A stretch of DNA of 64,000 nt from JBFMAI01 sp040755725 (lineage in GTDB: Bacteria > Planctomycetota > Phycisphaerae > UBA1845 > Fen-1342), in NCBI GenBank assembly GCA_040755725.1, contig JBFMAI010000039.1:62001-126000 (forward strand), written 5' to 3'. The position numbers and the translations under genes were made by a program. The notes under the pieces were generated by a model. The model saw only the letters and a program-made list of their open reading frames with translations. It was not told the origin of the DNA and ran no database searches. Positions within the stretch are counted from its first letter, which is position 1. Each line of letters opens with the position of its first letter. Positions 50,320 to 58,562 of this stretch are shown here, one piece after another.

Positions 50320-52464
50320 TTAGGGGCTCCGCTGCGACGCGGGGGTCGGCGGATGCAGCAGCCGCTCTAGTCGCTCGCGGGCCGGACGGTGAGCGGGCTC
50401 AAGTCGAAGCGTGGCCTCGTAGGCGGCGCGGGCCTCGGCCATCCGGCCGGCGTGCTCCAGCGCAACCGCCAGCAGGAAGCGAGCCTCGGCCACGCCCGGT
50501 TGTAGCCGCACCGCCGCCTCGAACGCCTCGGCCGCTTCGTGGTAACGCCCGAGCTCGGCTAGCGCGATGCCCAAGTTGAAGTGGTCCTTGTAGTTCCCGG
50601 GATCGAGCGTTAGCGCCGCCCGATAGGCGTCCACGGCCTCGGCGAACCGACCGTGTGCCCGCAGCAGGTCGGCCAGGTCGCTGCGCGGCTTGACCCAATG
50701 GGGCTCGAGCGCCATCGCAGTCCGCAGCGTCCGCTCGGCTTCGTCCAGGCGGTCGACCCGCGACAGTGCCAGGCCGTAGTTGTCTTGTGTTTCCGCCGCG
50801 TGCGGCTGCGTCCTGACCGCCTGCTCGAAGTGGGTCAGCGCTTCTGCGGCCCGACCGGCCTCGAACAGCAGCAACCCGAGTTGCGTGTGCGCGGGGATCG
50901 AGTGGGGATGGCGCTCAAGCTCGCGCCGGTAGCACTGAACCGCGGCCGTTGTGTTCCCGTCCTCGGCCAACGCGTGGCCGAGTCCCACCCACAGGCCGGC
51001 CTCGAAATCGCGGTTCTCCAACGGGAACGGACCGGGCCCGCTCGTCACACCACCGACCGCCACCAGTCCCGCGCCCATCACCAGCCCGACCCGCCACCGT
51101 CGCTGCCGCACCACCTCCGCGATGGCCAGCCCTCCACCGGCAGCCAACACCGCCAGCAACGGAATCAGCGGCAGCCGATACGGCCCGGTGACGAACACGG
51201 CCACAATCGCCGCAGAGAAGGTCGCCAGGAAGAACCACACGGGAAGCGGAATCCGTCCACGCTGGCCGACAAGCCCAACCACCGCCAGCGGCAGCAGAAC
51301 GCCGAACGGGAAACCGAACGGCCCAGTCTTCCAGGTCAGGACCGTTTGCAGCCGCGACCAGGGGCGCACCTCGTACACGTCGCGACTGCGGGGGATTTCG
51401 CGCGACGTGATGAGTTGCAGGCCCTTGTGCCCCAGCCGCCGAAGTGCGGCCCACGGGTCGGCCCTGACGACGACCCAGGTCTGTCGGTAGAAGTACCGCG
51501 ATTCGTCGTAGGGGGACGCGAAGCCGGCGGCGGCCGCTCGGCGCCGCAGCGCGTTCCAGTTGAACCCGACGGCGGTGGCAACGAACCCGGGATCGGGGTG
51601 GTTGCCCACGTAGAGGTTGATGCCGCCCGCCGCGGGCAGAATGCCGCAATGCCCCGTGACGCGCCGATTGGCCAGCGCGGCCGGCATGGTGGGAACAGCG
51701 AAGCCGACCAGCACCGCGACGCTGCCGGCGAGGCGACGTTTTTGCGGCCCGGTGGTTCGCAGCCACCGCCAACCCAGCCACACCGCCGACACGAGCAAGA
51801 ACGGCAGGAACTCCGCGCGCGTCAGAACGGCGAGTCCGCCCACCATGCCCAGAATCACGCCTCGGCCCGCCGCCGGACCACGTTCGCCGGCCGCCAACAG
51901 CAGGACCAGCAGCAGCACGGCCCAGAACGTTGCCCAGCCGTGATTGAGCAGCTCGGCATCGTAGAAGATCAGCGGACCGTACAGCACGGTGATCAGCCCG
52001 GCGACCAGGCCGGCCGTCGGTCCGAGGAGTCGTCGGCCCAACACCGTGGTGAGAGCGCACGTGGCGGCCCCGAGAACCGCTTGGACGATTTTCACCCCAA
52101 CAACCGATCCGCCATTCAGGGCATATTGAATGCCAAGCACGAAGGGATAGAACGGGGGCTGCCAAAAGAAGGCCGGCGACAGGCCGCGGCCGGCCAGCCA
52201 CGCGCGGGCCGCCTGGTCATACACCCGGGCGTCGATGATCGGTATGGCAAACGCGGGGTCGTCGGCGCTATCGAGCAAGTACAATGCTCGAACGATCAAT
52301 GCCACGACGAAGACCACTGCGGCCAGACGCCACCCAATGCGCGTCGGCGCGAACGGAGAATAAGCAATGCCCAATCCAGGACACCGGCCCGCGTGCGCCG
52401 CGGCCGACGTTGTGACGCCTCCCCCTTTCTTCATTCGGCCTTCTTCCTTTCGCACCGCAGCCAT
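50320..52464 (-). CDS. Multi-pass glycosyltransferase (PMT/ArnT-like) with C-terminal TPRs
   Basis: Up to 714 residues. About ten to twelve membrane helices fill residues 45-480, with an early loop DARVYDQAARAWLAGRG where PMT-type enzymes hold their catalytic Asp, then FFWQPPFYPFVLGIQYAL. The C-terminal 210 residues contain about six TPRs (such as YKDHFNLGIALAELGRYHEA). The first 15 residues (KEEGRMKKGGG) derive from a purine-rich repeat, so the true start may be at 52434 or later. Such enzymes add sugars from polyprenyl-phosphate donors to proteins or lipids outside the membrane. Confidence 0.8.
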   Translation of the reverse strand: MAAVRKEEGRMKKGGGVTTSAAAHAGRCPGLGIAYSPFAPTRIGWRLAAVVFVVALIVRALYLLDSADDPAFAIPIIDARVYDQAARAWLAGRGLSPAFFWQPPFYPFVLGIQYALNGGSVVGVKIVQAVLGAATCALTTVLGRRLLGPTAGLVAGLITVLYGPLIFYDAELLNHGWATFWAVLLLVLLLAAGERGPAAGRGVILGMVGGLAVLTRAEFLPFLLVSAVWLGWRWLRTTGPQKRRLAGSVAVLVGFAVPTMPAALANRRVTGHCGILPAAGGINLYVGNHPDPGFVATAVGFNWNALRRRAAAAGFASPYDESRYFYRQTWVVVRADPWAALRRLGHKGLQLITSREIPRSRDVYEVRPWSRLQTVLTWKTGPFGFPFGVLLPLAVVGLVGQRGRIPLPVWFFLATFSAAIVAVFVTGPYRLPLIPLLAVLAAGGGLAIAEVVRQRRWRVGLVMGAGLVAVGGVTSGPGPFPLENRDFEAGLWVGLGHALAEDGNTTAAVQCYRRELERHPHSIPAHTQLGLLLFEAGRAAEALTHFEQAVRTQPHAAETQDNYGLALSRVDRLDEAERTLRTAMALEPHWVKPRSDLADLLRAHGRFAEAVDAYRAALTLDPGNYKDHFNLGIALAELGRYHEAAEAFEAAVRLQPGVAEARFLLAVALEHAGRMAEARAAYEATLRLEPAHRPARERLERLLHPPTPASQRSP
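52419..52452. repeat. Half copy of the purine-rich element at the 5' end of the glycosyltransferase gene
   Basis: The bases CCCCCTTTCTTCATTCGGCC and TTCTTCCTTTCGC match one arm of the elements in the flagellar block. No clear second arm is visible. It shows that the family is not restricted to the flagellar region. Confidence 0.5.
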
Positions 52465-52501
52465 CCCCCTGTAACCGTTGACACGCGGCCGCGACGCATC
52501 G

Positions 52502-53236
52502 CTACTCCGGCTTCAACGTGCGCAGCATCGCCAGGAAGTCCGCGCGGTACTGGGCAACGGTCTCCGCGGGGCCCACGACCTTGAAGAACACCGGTCCCGC
52601 CGCCCCTTCGACCACGGCCGCCAGCAGGCGGTAGTTGTCGCGTGGGACGGCCGGTCCGCCGGCCATCATGGCGTCAGCCGCGTAGCGTCCCGCCAAATCC
52701 ACCACGGTGACGCGCAGCGACCCGACCTCGAATGACTCGCGCACCAGGCCTTCGTCGGGTATCCGTCGGCCGTCGGGGGTGGTGAATTGGCCGCGCCACC
52801 GGGTCACGTTGTCTTCCACGCTGCCGCCGATGCCGCCGAAAACCGCCAGCTCCGCGTCCTCGGCATCGCCGGCGGCCCGCGGCAACCGATACTGGTCGCT
52901 GCGCAGCGGCGAGCGGACCGGTTCGCGCTGCCACGTCGCGGGTACGCTGTAACGCAGCGCGAGCGCCGGCGCCGGCCCCTGGTCCGGGGGGGAGCTGGGC
53001 GAGCGCGTTCCGTCAAGCGGCGGATGTCCGGGCGGCAGGAGCGGCGTACGCGGCGGTGTGGTCTCCTGGACAAAAGCTTTCAGCGCGGCCTGTTCCGCCT
53101 CGGAGGGCCGGCCAGCCGACGCCGTGGTCGTTGGCGGGGCCCCAGTCGGCGGCGGCTCCTGCTGGCGACACCCGGAAACGGCGGCGGCCAGCCCGCCCGC
53201 CAGGACCAGTGCTAAGACGCGACTTGTCACGCGCAT
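52502..53236 (-). CDS. Hypothetical lipoprotein
   Basis: 244 residues. The signal peptide LALVLAGGLAAAVSGCRQQ has a good lipobox (VSGC). A Pro/Thr-rich linker of about 70 residues leads to a globular domain with RYSVPATWQREPVRSPLRSD, then EDNVTRWRGQFTTPDGR and FFKVVGPAETVAQYRADFLA. The domain looks like those that sense or bind small ligands in planctomycetes, but I do not recognise a named family. It is 37 bases upstream of the glycosyltransferase gene and probably co-transcribed. Confidence 0.8.
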   Translation of the reverse strand: MRVTSRVLALVLAGGLAAAVSGCRQQEPPPTGAPPTTTASAGRPSEAEQAALKAFVQETTPPRTPLLPPGHPPLDGTRSPSSPPDQGPAPALALRYSVPATWQREPVRSPLRSDQYRLPRAAGDAEDAELAVFGGIGGSVEDNVTRWRGQFTTPDGRRIPDEGLVRESFEVGSLRVTVVDLAGRYAADAMMAGGPAVPRDNYRLLAAVVEGAAGPVFFKVVGPAETVAQYRADFLAMLRTLKPE

Positions 53237-53564
53237 CGTCCGCGACCTCCAGCGGCACGTCTCCAGTCATATCCCCTGCCATTCTACGCGATGCCCACGC
53301 GACCGACAGCGCGCCTGTCTCGCGTCCGTGCAAGACTGGCTTTCGACTCCGCCGATGTTATTATGTAGTGGCACCTGCTACCGACCAACGCAGGGCGTGC
53401 AGGAAGCGACGGCGGAACGGGCCGACCGTCGCAGCCACGTGAATTGTCGGGGCCGAGGAGCCTTCAGTCCCCTCAGCCGCCCCGGATCGCCGGGCAGGCC
53501 GAGGGCCTTGGCGTGCGACAAGGACGGCGTTCATGTCTCGCCGGACCGACTGCGCAATCATGAA
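53237..53564. other. 328-base divergent promoter region
   Basis: The interval separates the minus-strand lipoprotein gene from the plus-strand hybrid kinase gene. An AT-rich spot at 53357-53364 (TTATTATG) could be a -10 element for the kinase, though no good -35 is visible. No further gene was found, although the kinase frame stays open upstream. Confidence 0.35.
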
Positions 53565-55688
53565 ATGTCGGTCTCTGGCACGAGGCCCTCGATGGCGGAG
53601 CCGTTCAGCCAACCTGGTCTCGACTGCGGCGCCGAAATCCGTGACGCCGTCGGGAACGACGTCCTCGCGGAATTGCTAGCCGAGATCGTGGACCTCGTCC
53701 CCACGGCGGCGGCAATCCACGGGCGCGGCGGCGAGTACGTGCTGGACGTGGCGGTGTGCGGCTGGTGCCGGCTTCTGCGCGCCGCCAAGGGGCAGACCAA
53801 CTCGTTCTGTTGGACGGAGGTTGCCCGTCGCGCGGTCGAAACCGGCCGGCCCGCCGAAGGCGAATGCCCCGGGGGGCTCACCGCCTACTCGGTCCCCATC
53901 ACGAGTGACGACGAAGTACTCGGCGCGGTGAGTTTCGTTTACGGCGACCCGCCGCGCGATCCGCGGCGCATCGCCGCCATTGCGGCCACCTTCGGAGTGG
54001 ACGCGGCGGAACTGACGGCGCAGGGCGCAGCGCATCCGGTCGTATCGGCGGCGGCCGTGGACATGGCGCGGCGGCACGTGCGCCTCACGGCGCGGGTGAT
54101 CGCGCTGATCGTGGGCCGCTGGCGCGCGGAGCGGGCGCTGCGCGAGACGGAGGGGCAGTTCGCGCGCGCGGTGCGGGCGGGCAAAGTCGGAGTGTGGGAC
54201 TACGACCCGGCGACGGAGCGCTTCGTCTCGCTCGCGCTGCGGGAGGTCTACGGGTTCGATAGACAGCGCGTGGCGGACCATCGCGACGCCTGGCTGGGGG
54301 TCATACACCCCGAGGATCGGGACCGCGTGTGGAAAGCCGTTGAGGACCATCTTGCCGGCCGCACGCCGCGCTACTGCGAGGAACACCGGGTCATTTGCCC
54401 GGACGGGCAGGTGTGCTGGGTGCTATCGACCGGTACGGCGGTCCGCGACGACACCGGGCGCGCGGTCAGCCTGTTGGGAACGACGACCGACATCACCGAA
54501 CTGAAGCGGATGCAGGAGGAGCGGGCGCGCCTCGAGACCCAGCTTCGCCAGGCGCAGAAAATGGAAGCCCTGGGCCAGTTGGCGGGGGGCGTGGCGCACG
54601 ACTTCAACAATCTGCTGACGGCCATCCTGGGCCACGTCGAACTCGCGCTGGAGGAAGCGGAGCGCGGCAGCCCGGTGGCCGTCGCGTTGGAGCAGATCGG
54701 CCGCGCGGGCCAGCGTGCCGCGGCGCTCACGCGCCAACTGCTCGCCTTCAGTCGCCGCCAACCCGTACGTCCCGAGTTGCTGGATCCCAACCGCGTGTTG
54801 GAGGAGATGGAGCTCATGCTCCGCCGGTTGCTCGGCGAGACCATCACCCTGGAATTGCGGCTGTCCGCCACGGGGTACGTCCGCGCCGATGCCGGGCACC
54901 TGGAGCAGGTCGTCATGAACCTCGTCGTCAACGCCCGGGACGCGATGCCCGAGGGCGGACGCTTGACGATCGAGACGGCTGACGCGTTGATCGAGTCGCC
55001 GGGAGCCGGTCCGAACGATCTTCCCCCTGGAGCCTACATAACGTGTGCCGTCGCCGACACGGGCGTGGGCATGGACGCGGCGACGCTGGACCGTCTGTTC
55101 GAGCCGTTCTTCACGACCAAGCCCCCCGGTCGCGGCACCGGGCTCGGACTGTCCACCGTCTATGGCATTGTCAAACAGGCGGGCGGCCACATCCGCGTGG
55201 CCAGCGAAGTGGGGCAGGGCACGACTTTCCGCGTCTTCCTGCCTCGGGTCGAACTTCCGGCGCGTCCCCCCGCTCCGTCAACACCCCTTCCGCCGGCACC
55301 GTCCACGGACCGCACGGTCCTGGTGTGCGAAGACGAGGAACCGGTGCGTGCCTTGGCGTGTGAGATTCTGCGCCGCGCGGGGTACCGCGTCATCGCCAGC
55401 GGCTCGGGGGCCGAGGCGACGCGCGGCGCAGCCGCCCACGACGGCCCGGTCCACCTCCTGGTGTCCGACATGATCCTGCCCGACGGAGACGGGCGACATG
55501 TCGCCGCCACACTGCGCCGGCGTTCCCCCGAGCTGCGCGTGCTGTACATCTCCGGCTACACGGCCGATGTGATCGAGCGGCACGGCGAGCTGGAACCCGA
55601 CGCGGAGTTCCTGGAGAAGCCGTTCACGCCCAGCCAACTGCTCCAGCGGGTCCGCGCCCTGCTGGAAAGCAGTCCCGTGTCACGCTGA
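53565..55688 (+). CDS. PocR- and PAS-domain hybrid sensor histidine kinase
   Basis: 707 residues from the ATG at 53565; the ATG at 53592 has a better ribosome site (GAGG) and is an alternative. The N-terminal PocR-type domain is marked by cysteines in VCGWCRLLRAAKGQTNSFCW and GECPGGLTAYSVPI. A PAS domain (about 200-320) follows, then the HisKA box VAHDFNNLLTAILG with His345, the ATPase motifs (MNLVVNARDAMPEG, DTGVGM, GTGLGLSTVYG) and a receiver with Asp635 in LLVSDMILPDGD. It is soluble. The PocR domain binds small organic ligands in known cases. No response regulator gene adjoins it. Confidence 0.93.
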   Translation: MSVSGTRPSMAEPFSQPGLDCGAEIRDAVGNDVLAELLAEIVDLVPTAAAIHGRGGEYVLDVAVCGWCRLLRAAKGQTNSFCWTEVARRAVETGRPAEGECPGGLTAYSVPITSDDEVLGAVSFVYGDPPRDPRRIAAIAATFGVDAAELTAQGAAHPVVSAAAVDMARRHVRLTARVIALIVGRWRAERALRETEGQFARAVRAGKVGVWDYDPATERFVSLALREVYGFDRQRVADHRDAWLGVIHPEDRDRVWKAVEDHLAGRTPRYCEEHRVICPDGQVCWVLSTGTAVRDDTGRAVSLLGTTTDITELKRMQEERARLETQLRQAQKMEALGQLAGGVAHDFNNLLTAILGHVELALEEAERGSPVAVALEQIGRAGQRAAALTRQLLAFSRRQPVRPELLDPNRVLEEMELMLRRLLGETITLELRLSATGYVRADAGHLEQVVMNLVVNARDAMPEGGRLTIETADALIESPGAGPNDLPPGAYITCAVADTGVGMDAATLDRLFEPFFTTKPPGRGTGLGLSTVYGIVKQAGGHIRVASEVGQGTTFRVFLPRVELPARPPAPSTPLPPAPSTDRTVLVCEDEEPVRALACEILRRAGYRVIASGSGAEATRGAAAHDGPVHLLVSDMILPDGDGRHVAATLRRRSPELRVLYISGYTADVIERHGELEPDAEFLEKPFTPSQLLQRVRALLESSPVSR

Positions 55689-56076
55689 GGTTGACCTGCG
55701 TGCCAGGCCCCCGGGGGCAGCCCGCACGGGTGGAGCGCAAGACCCGCGCTCCCGGCGCGCGATGCACGGTTCAGCCCTTACCTTCCATGCCGCGATCCGC
55801 CGATAGCACCAGCGTTGGCGTAGGCTCCCTGGCCAACGCGCGGTGCCACGGATGGCACGCTCCTTGACGCGCGAGGGCGCGTGACGGCGGCCCTGCCCGG
55901 GCCCCGATGGCTCGCTTCGCCGGGCACGGACGTCAGGCGAACCGGACCGGCCCCTCGCCGGCAAGGACCCTGCCTGTAGAGCCGGTCGGCCGCTCGACCG
56001 GGAGCGGCGCCGCGCCCCCGTGGACACGAGCGTGCGTTTGGTGTAACACCTGCCGATGTGATCGGAACGGCGGCTC
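55689..56076. other. 388-base interval with two hairpins, no gene seen
   Basis: GCGTTGGC at 55812-55819 pairs with 55832-55839, and GTGCCA at 55843-55848 pairs with 55853-55858. These may terminate the kinase transcript or be repeat remnants. Sequence TGGCACGCTCCTTGA at 55853 resembles a sigma-54 site but lacks the essential -12 GC. No promoter for the RNase D gene could be assigned. Confidence 0.4.
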
Positions 56077-57321
56077 ATGGGCCGGAGCATGTCGGTCCCG
56101 ACGTTGGAGTTCGACGTCACCGTGTCGCTGGCGGAACGGCCCGAAATCGTAGCGGACCAGAAGGCGCTGGAAGAGCACTGCGGCCGCTGGCGGGAGGCGG
56201 GGGTTCTGGCTTTTGATACCGAGTTCATTCGCGACGACACGTTCGAGGCCGCGCTGTGCCTGATCCAAGTGACCGTGAACGGCACGGTGACGTTGGTGGA
56301 TCCGACCGACGACCTGGACCCGGCGCCGTTCTGGGAACTGGTCACCGATCCGAACGTCGTCACCGTCGTCCACGCCGGCAAGGAGGACTTCGAAGTCTGC
56401 TACCGGACGACGGGGCGCGTCCCGCGGAACGTCTTCGACGTGCAAATCGCGGCGGGATTCGTCGGCCACGGCTACCCACTGAGCCTGGCCCGGCTGGTCG
56501 AGACCCTGCTCCATCACCGCATCTCCAAGGCCCAGACCTTGACCGACTGGCTGCGCCGGCCGCTGACAGCGGCGCAGGTGCGCTATGCCGTCGAGGACGT
56601 GCTCTACCTGCCGGAGATCTACCACCGACTGCGACGCGAGATCGAGCAGGTCGGGCGGACCGCGTGGGTCGCGGAGGAGATGAAGTGCTTCGAGGACGCG
56701 GAGTTCTACCACGCGCCCGCCGAGGAGCGGGCCCTGCGACTGAAAGGCAGCAAGAAGCTCGACGGTCTGGGACTGGCCGTGCTCGAACGGCTGATCGAAT
56801 GGCGGGAGAACTGGGCCCGGTCGCGCAATCGCCCGCTGCGGGCCCTGATGCGCGATGATGTGCTCGTCGAGATCGCCCGCCGGCGACCGCAGCGTGAGAG
56901 TGATCTGGCGGTGCTCCGGGGTTTTCCCCAGGCGCGCAATCGCAAGCTCGTCCATGAGTTGATCGAACTGATCGCCCAAGCGGCCAAGACCCCCCCCGGC
57001 GAGTGGCCCCAACCGCCTGAGCGACACGACGACTCGCCCATGTCCTCCGCCGTCCTCGACCTGCTGTCGGCCATCACCCAGGCCGTCTGTCACGAGCAGC
57101 GGCTCAGCCGACACCTCCTCGGCGGCACGTCGCGCTTGCGTGAGCTCCTGGACTACCACGTCGGCCACACCAGCGAATTGCCGGCGTTGCTGCGCGGCTG
57201 GCGCGGCGAGTTCATCGGCCGGCGGCTGTTGGAAGTGGTCGAGGGCCGCAGCGAAATCCACCTTTCCGGCTGGCCGGACGACCCGAAGCTCGCTGTCGTG
57301 TCCCACACGCCGCGCAAATGA
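56077..57321 (+). CDS. rnd: RNase D-like 3'-5' exonuclease with HRDC domain
   Basis: 414 residues. The DEDD exonuclease motifs are in order: Asp47 and Glu49 in LAFDTEFIRDD, Asp in VVHAGKEDFEV, and the Tyr/Asp pair of Exo III in VRYAVEDVLYLPEIY. An HRDC domain follows (about 225-300: LDGLGLAVLERLIEWRENWA). The last 110 residues form a second HRDC-like part ending with FIGRRLLEVVEGRSEIHLSG. RNase D trims tRNA and other RNA 3' ends. Starts at 56077 or 56089 are possible. It is a single-gene unit. Confidence 0.92.
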   Translation: MGRSMSVPTLEFDVTVSLAERPEIVADQKALEEHCGRWREAGVLAFDTEFIRDDTFEAALCLIQVTVNGTVTLVDPTDDLDPAPFWELVTDPNVVTVVHAGKEDFEVCYRTTGRVPRNVFDVQIAAGFVGHGYPLSLARLVETLLHHRISKAQTLTDWLRRPLTAAQVRYAVEDVLYLPEIYHRLRREIEQVGRTAWVAEEMKCFEDAEFYHAPAEERALRLKGSKKLDGLGLAVLERLIEWRENWARSRNRPLRALMRDDVLVEIARRRPQRESDLAVLRGFPQARNRKLVHELIELIAQAAKTPPGEWPQPPERHDDSPMSSAVLDLLSAITQAVCHEQRLSRHLLGGTSRLRELLDYHVGHTSELPALLRGWRGEFIGRRLLEVVEGRSEIHLSGWPDDPKLAVVSHTPRK

Positions 57322-57376
57322 CGGCACGCCCCTGTCCCACGGTCGCGGACCAGCCAAAGCAGTCCGTCGAAGAGCC

Positions 57377-57453
57377 GTAGCGCTGGACCTCCAAGTCCAG
57401 CCTGGCCGTATCGGCGACCCAAGAACGCCGGACTCGGAGGCCCGGCGCTACAG
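57377..57453. repeat. Bipartite palindromic element in a 355-base gene-free interval
   Basis: TAGCGCTGGACCTCCAAGTC begins at 57379 and forms an inner hairpin (GCTGGAC/GTCCAGC). The outer part CGGACTCGGAGGCCCGGCGC at about 57430-57449, followed by TA, is related to the reverse complement of the first half. The rest of 57322-57676 holds a tandem CGCGCCGGGA motif near 57550-57590 and no gene. Confidence 0.6.
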
Positions 57454-57676
57454 ATGCAAGAACCACAAACAGATCTTCAACGGACGGATAGACCCTCCCC
57501 CGTCGCGCGGCCTAAATGACCGTGCGCGAACATGCGGCGCACAAGAACCCCGGCGCGCCGGGAGCGGCGAGCCGCGGCGCGCCGGGAAGCTCGCCCTTCC
57601 CATAGGCACCGCCGAGTCGCGCGCGGCGACTTAGGGAGTGCGCTCTCCCCCGCTTTGTGTGCTCGTCACGCCCGCG

Positions 57677-58237
57677 CTACCGCCGGCGCAGCGCCAGTCC
57701 CATCACACCTAGCAGCACCAGCGCGCCCGGCTCGGGCACGGTGATGTAGAGGTTATCCAAATAGGCGTAGGAGCCGGTGTTGTCCTCCCAGTAGATCTCG
57801 CGGATGCCCTGGGCACTGAGCGTCGTCGGCCCCGCCGGTTCGCCGCCGTAGGTGCTGGCTTGGTAGAACGACGCGAGAGCCTGGTGGTTGGCGTCGCGGA
57901 CCTCGACAAGGATGTACCCCGAGTTTCCGCCATACAGGAACGTGACTTCCTGGATGTCGAAGTCGAAGAACATCTGCCCCTGGTGGGTCGTGTTGATGAT
58001 GTCGAAGCAGTCCTGCACCGAGCCCGCGGCCAGGGTCTCCGGGTCGACGCTCGAACGGATCTCGATCGTCGGCACGCCGGGGCTGCTGTAGCCCCAGATG
58101 TTGCCCCACGCGGTGACCAGCGGCGTGGTGATAATCGTGCTACCCGTCGCCGGCGTATCGGCATCCAGGTAAATGTCCCACGCAAGCGCCGTCGGCGCAA
58201 GCGCCACCAGCATGGCAACCAATACGGTTCCTCTCAT
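57677..58237 (-). CDS. PEP-CTERM sorting-signal protein
   Basis: 186 residues from the ATG at 58237, with GAGGAGGA upstream (a GTG directly before is also in frame). A signal peptide (LVAMLVALAPTALA) precedes a beta-rich domain with IEIRSSVDPETLAAGSVQDC, FFDFDIQEVTFLYGGNSGY and YLDNLYITV. It ends with the PEP-CTERM signal VPEPGALVLLGVMGLALRRR, meaning VPEP, a hydrophobic helix and a basic tail. Such proteins are processed by an exosortase and exported to the envelope or biofilm matrix. The function of the body is unknown; exosortase genes are not in the window. Confidence 0.92.
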   Translation of the reverse strand: MRGTVLVAMLVALAPTALAWDIYLDADTPATGSTIITTPLVTAWGNIWGYSSPGVPTIEIRSSVDPETLAAGSVQDCFDIINTTHQGQMFFDFDIQEVTFLYGGNSGYILVEVRDANHQALASFYQASTYGGEPAGPTTLSAQGIREIYWEDNTGSYAYLDNLYITVPEPGALVLLGVMGLALRRR

Positions 58238-58240
58238 CAC

Positions 58241-58562
58241 GCTCCTCCTCTCTTCCCCCGGGGTCAGGCAAACGCGCTCACGGCGCGATCCTCAGACGCA
58301 AAGGTGAGGACAAGTCGGAGACAACCGGCACAAAAGAGCCGCCCCGGCTCCTACTCCACGATCAGATTACGGCGCGCCACGCCGCAGTGCAATCCAATTC
58401 TCGATTTGCCGACCCCGTTCAACGAATTGAGTGAAAGACCGTAACCGCTCCCGGAACATCGAACCCCGAATGCCGTGATCCCGCTGCGCGCCGCCTGAAC
58501 CGAAAGCTCCCACCGCGCAGCGGCTCGCCGGCAGGCTCACGCTCCCGCCCAGGCCCCCGGCA
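58241..58562. other. 322-base interval without a recognised gene
   Basis: The interval lies between the porin gene and the PEP-CTERM gene, both on the minus strand. It is less GC-rich than its surroundings near 58340-58440. It should contain the PEP-CTERM promoter and the porin 3' end, but neither a clear promoter nor a strong hairpin was seen. Confidence 0.4.

Noticed and set aside
50653..52584. A 643-codon open frame on the plus strand
   Set aside because: Antisense to the PMT/ArnT-like gene, which has clear membrane helices and TPRs; the translation is His/Gln/Arg-rich.
55853..55867. Sigma-54-like sequence TGGCACGCTCCTTGA
   Set aside because: The -12 part reads TTGA, lacking the essential GC, and the next gene (RNase D-like) starts more than 200 bases away.
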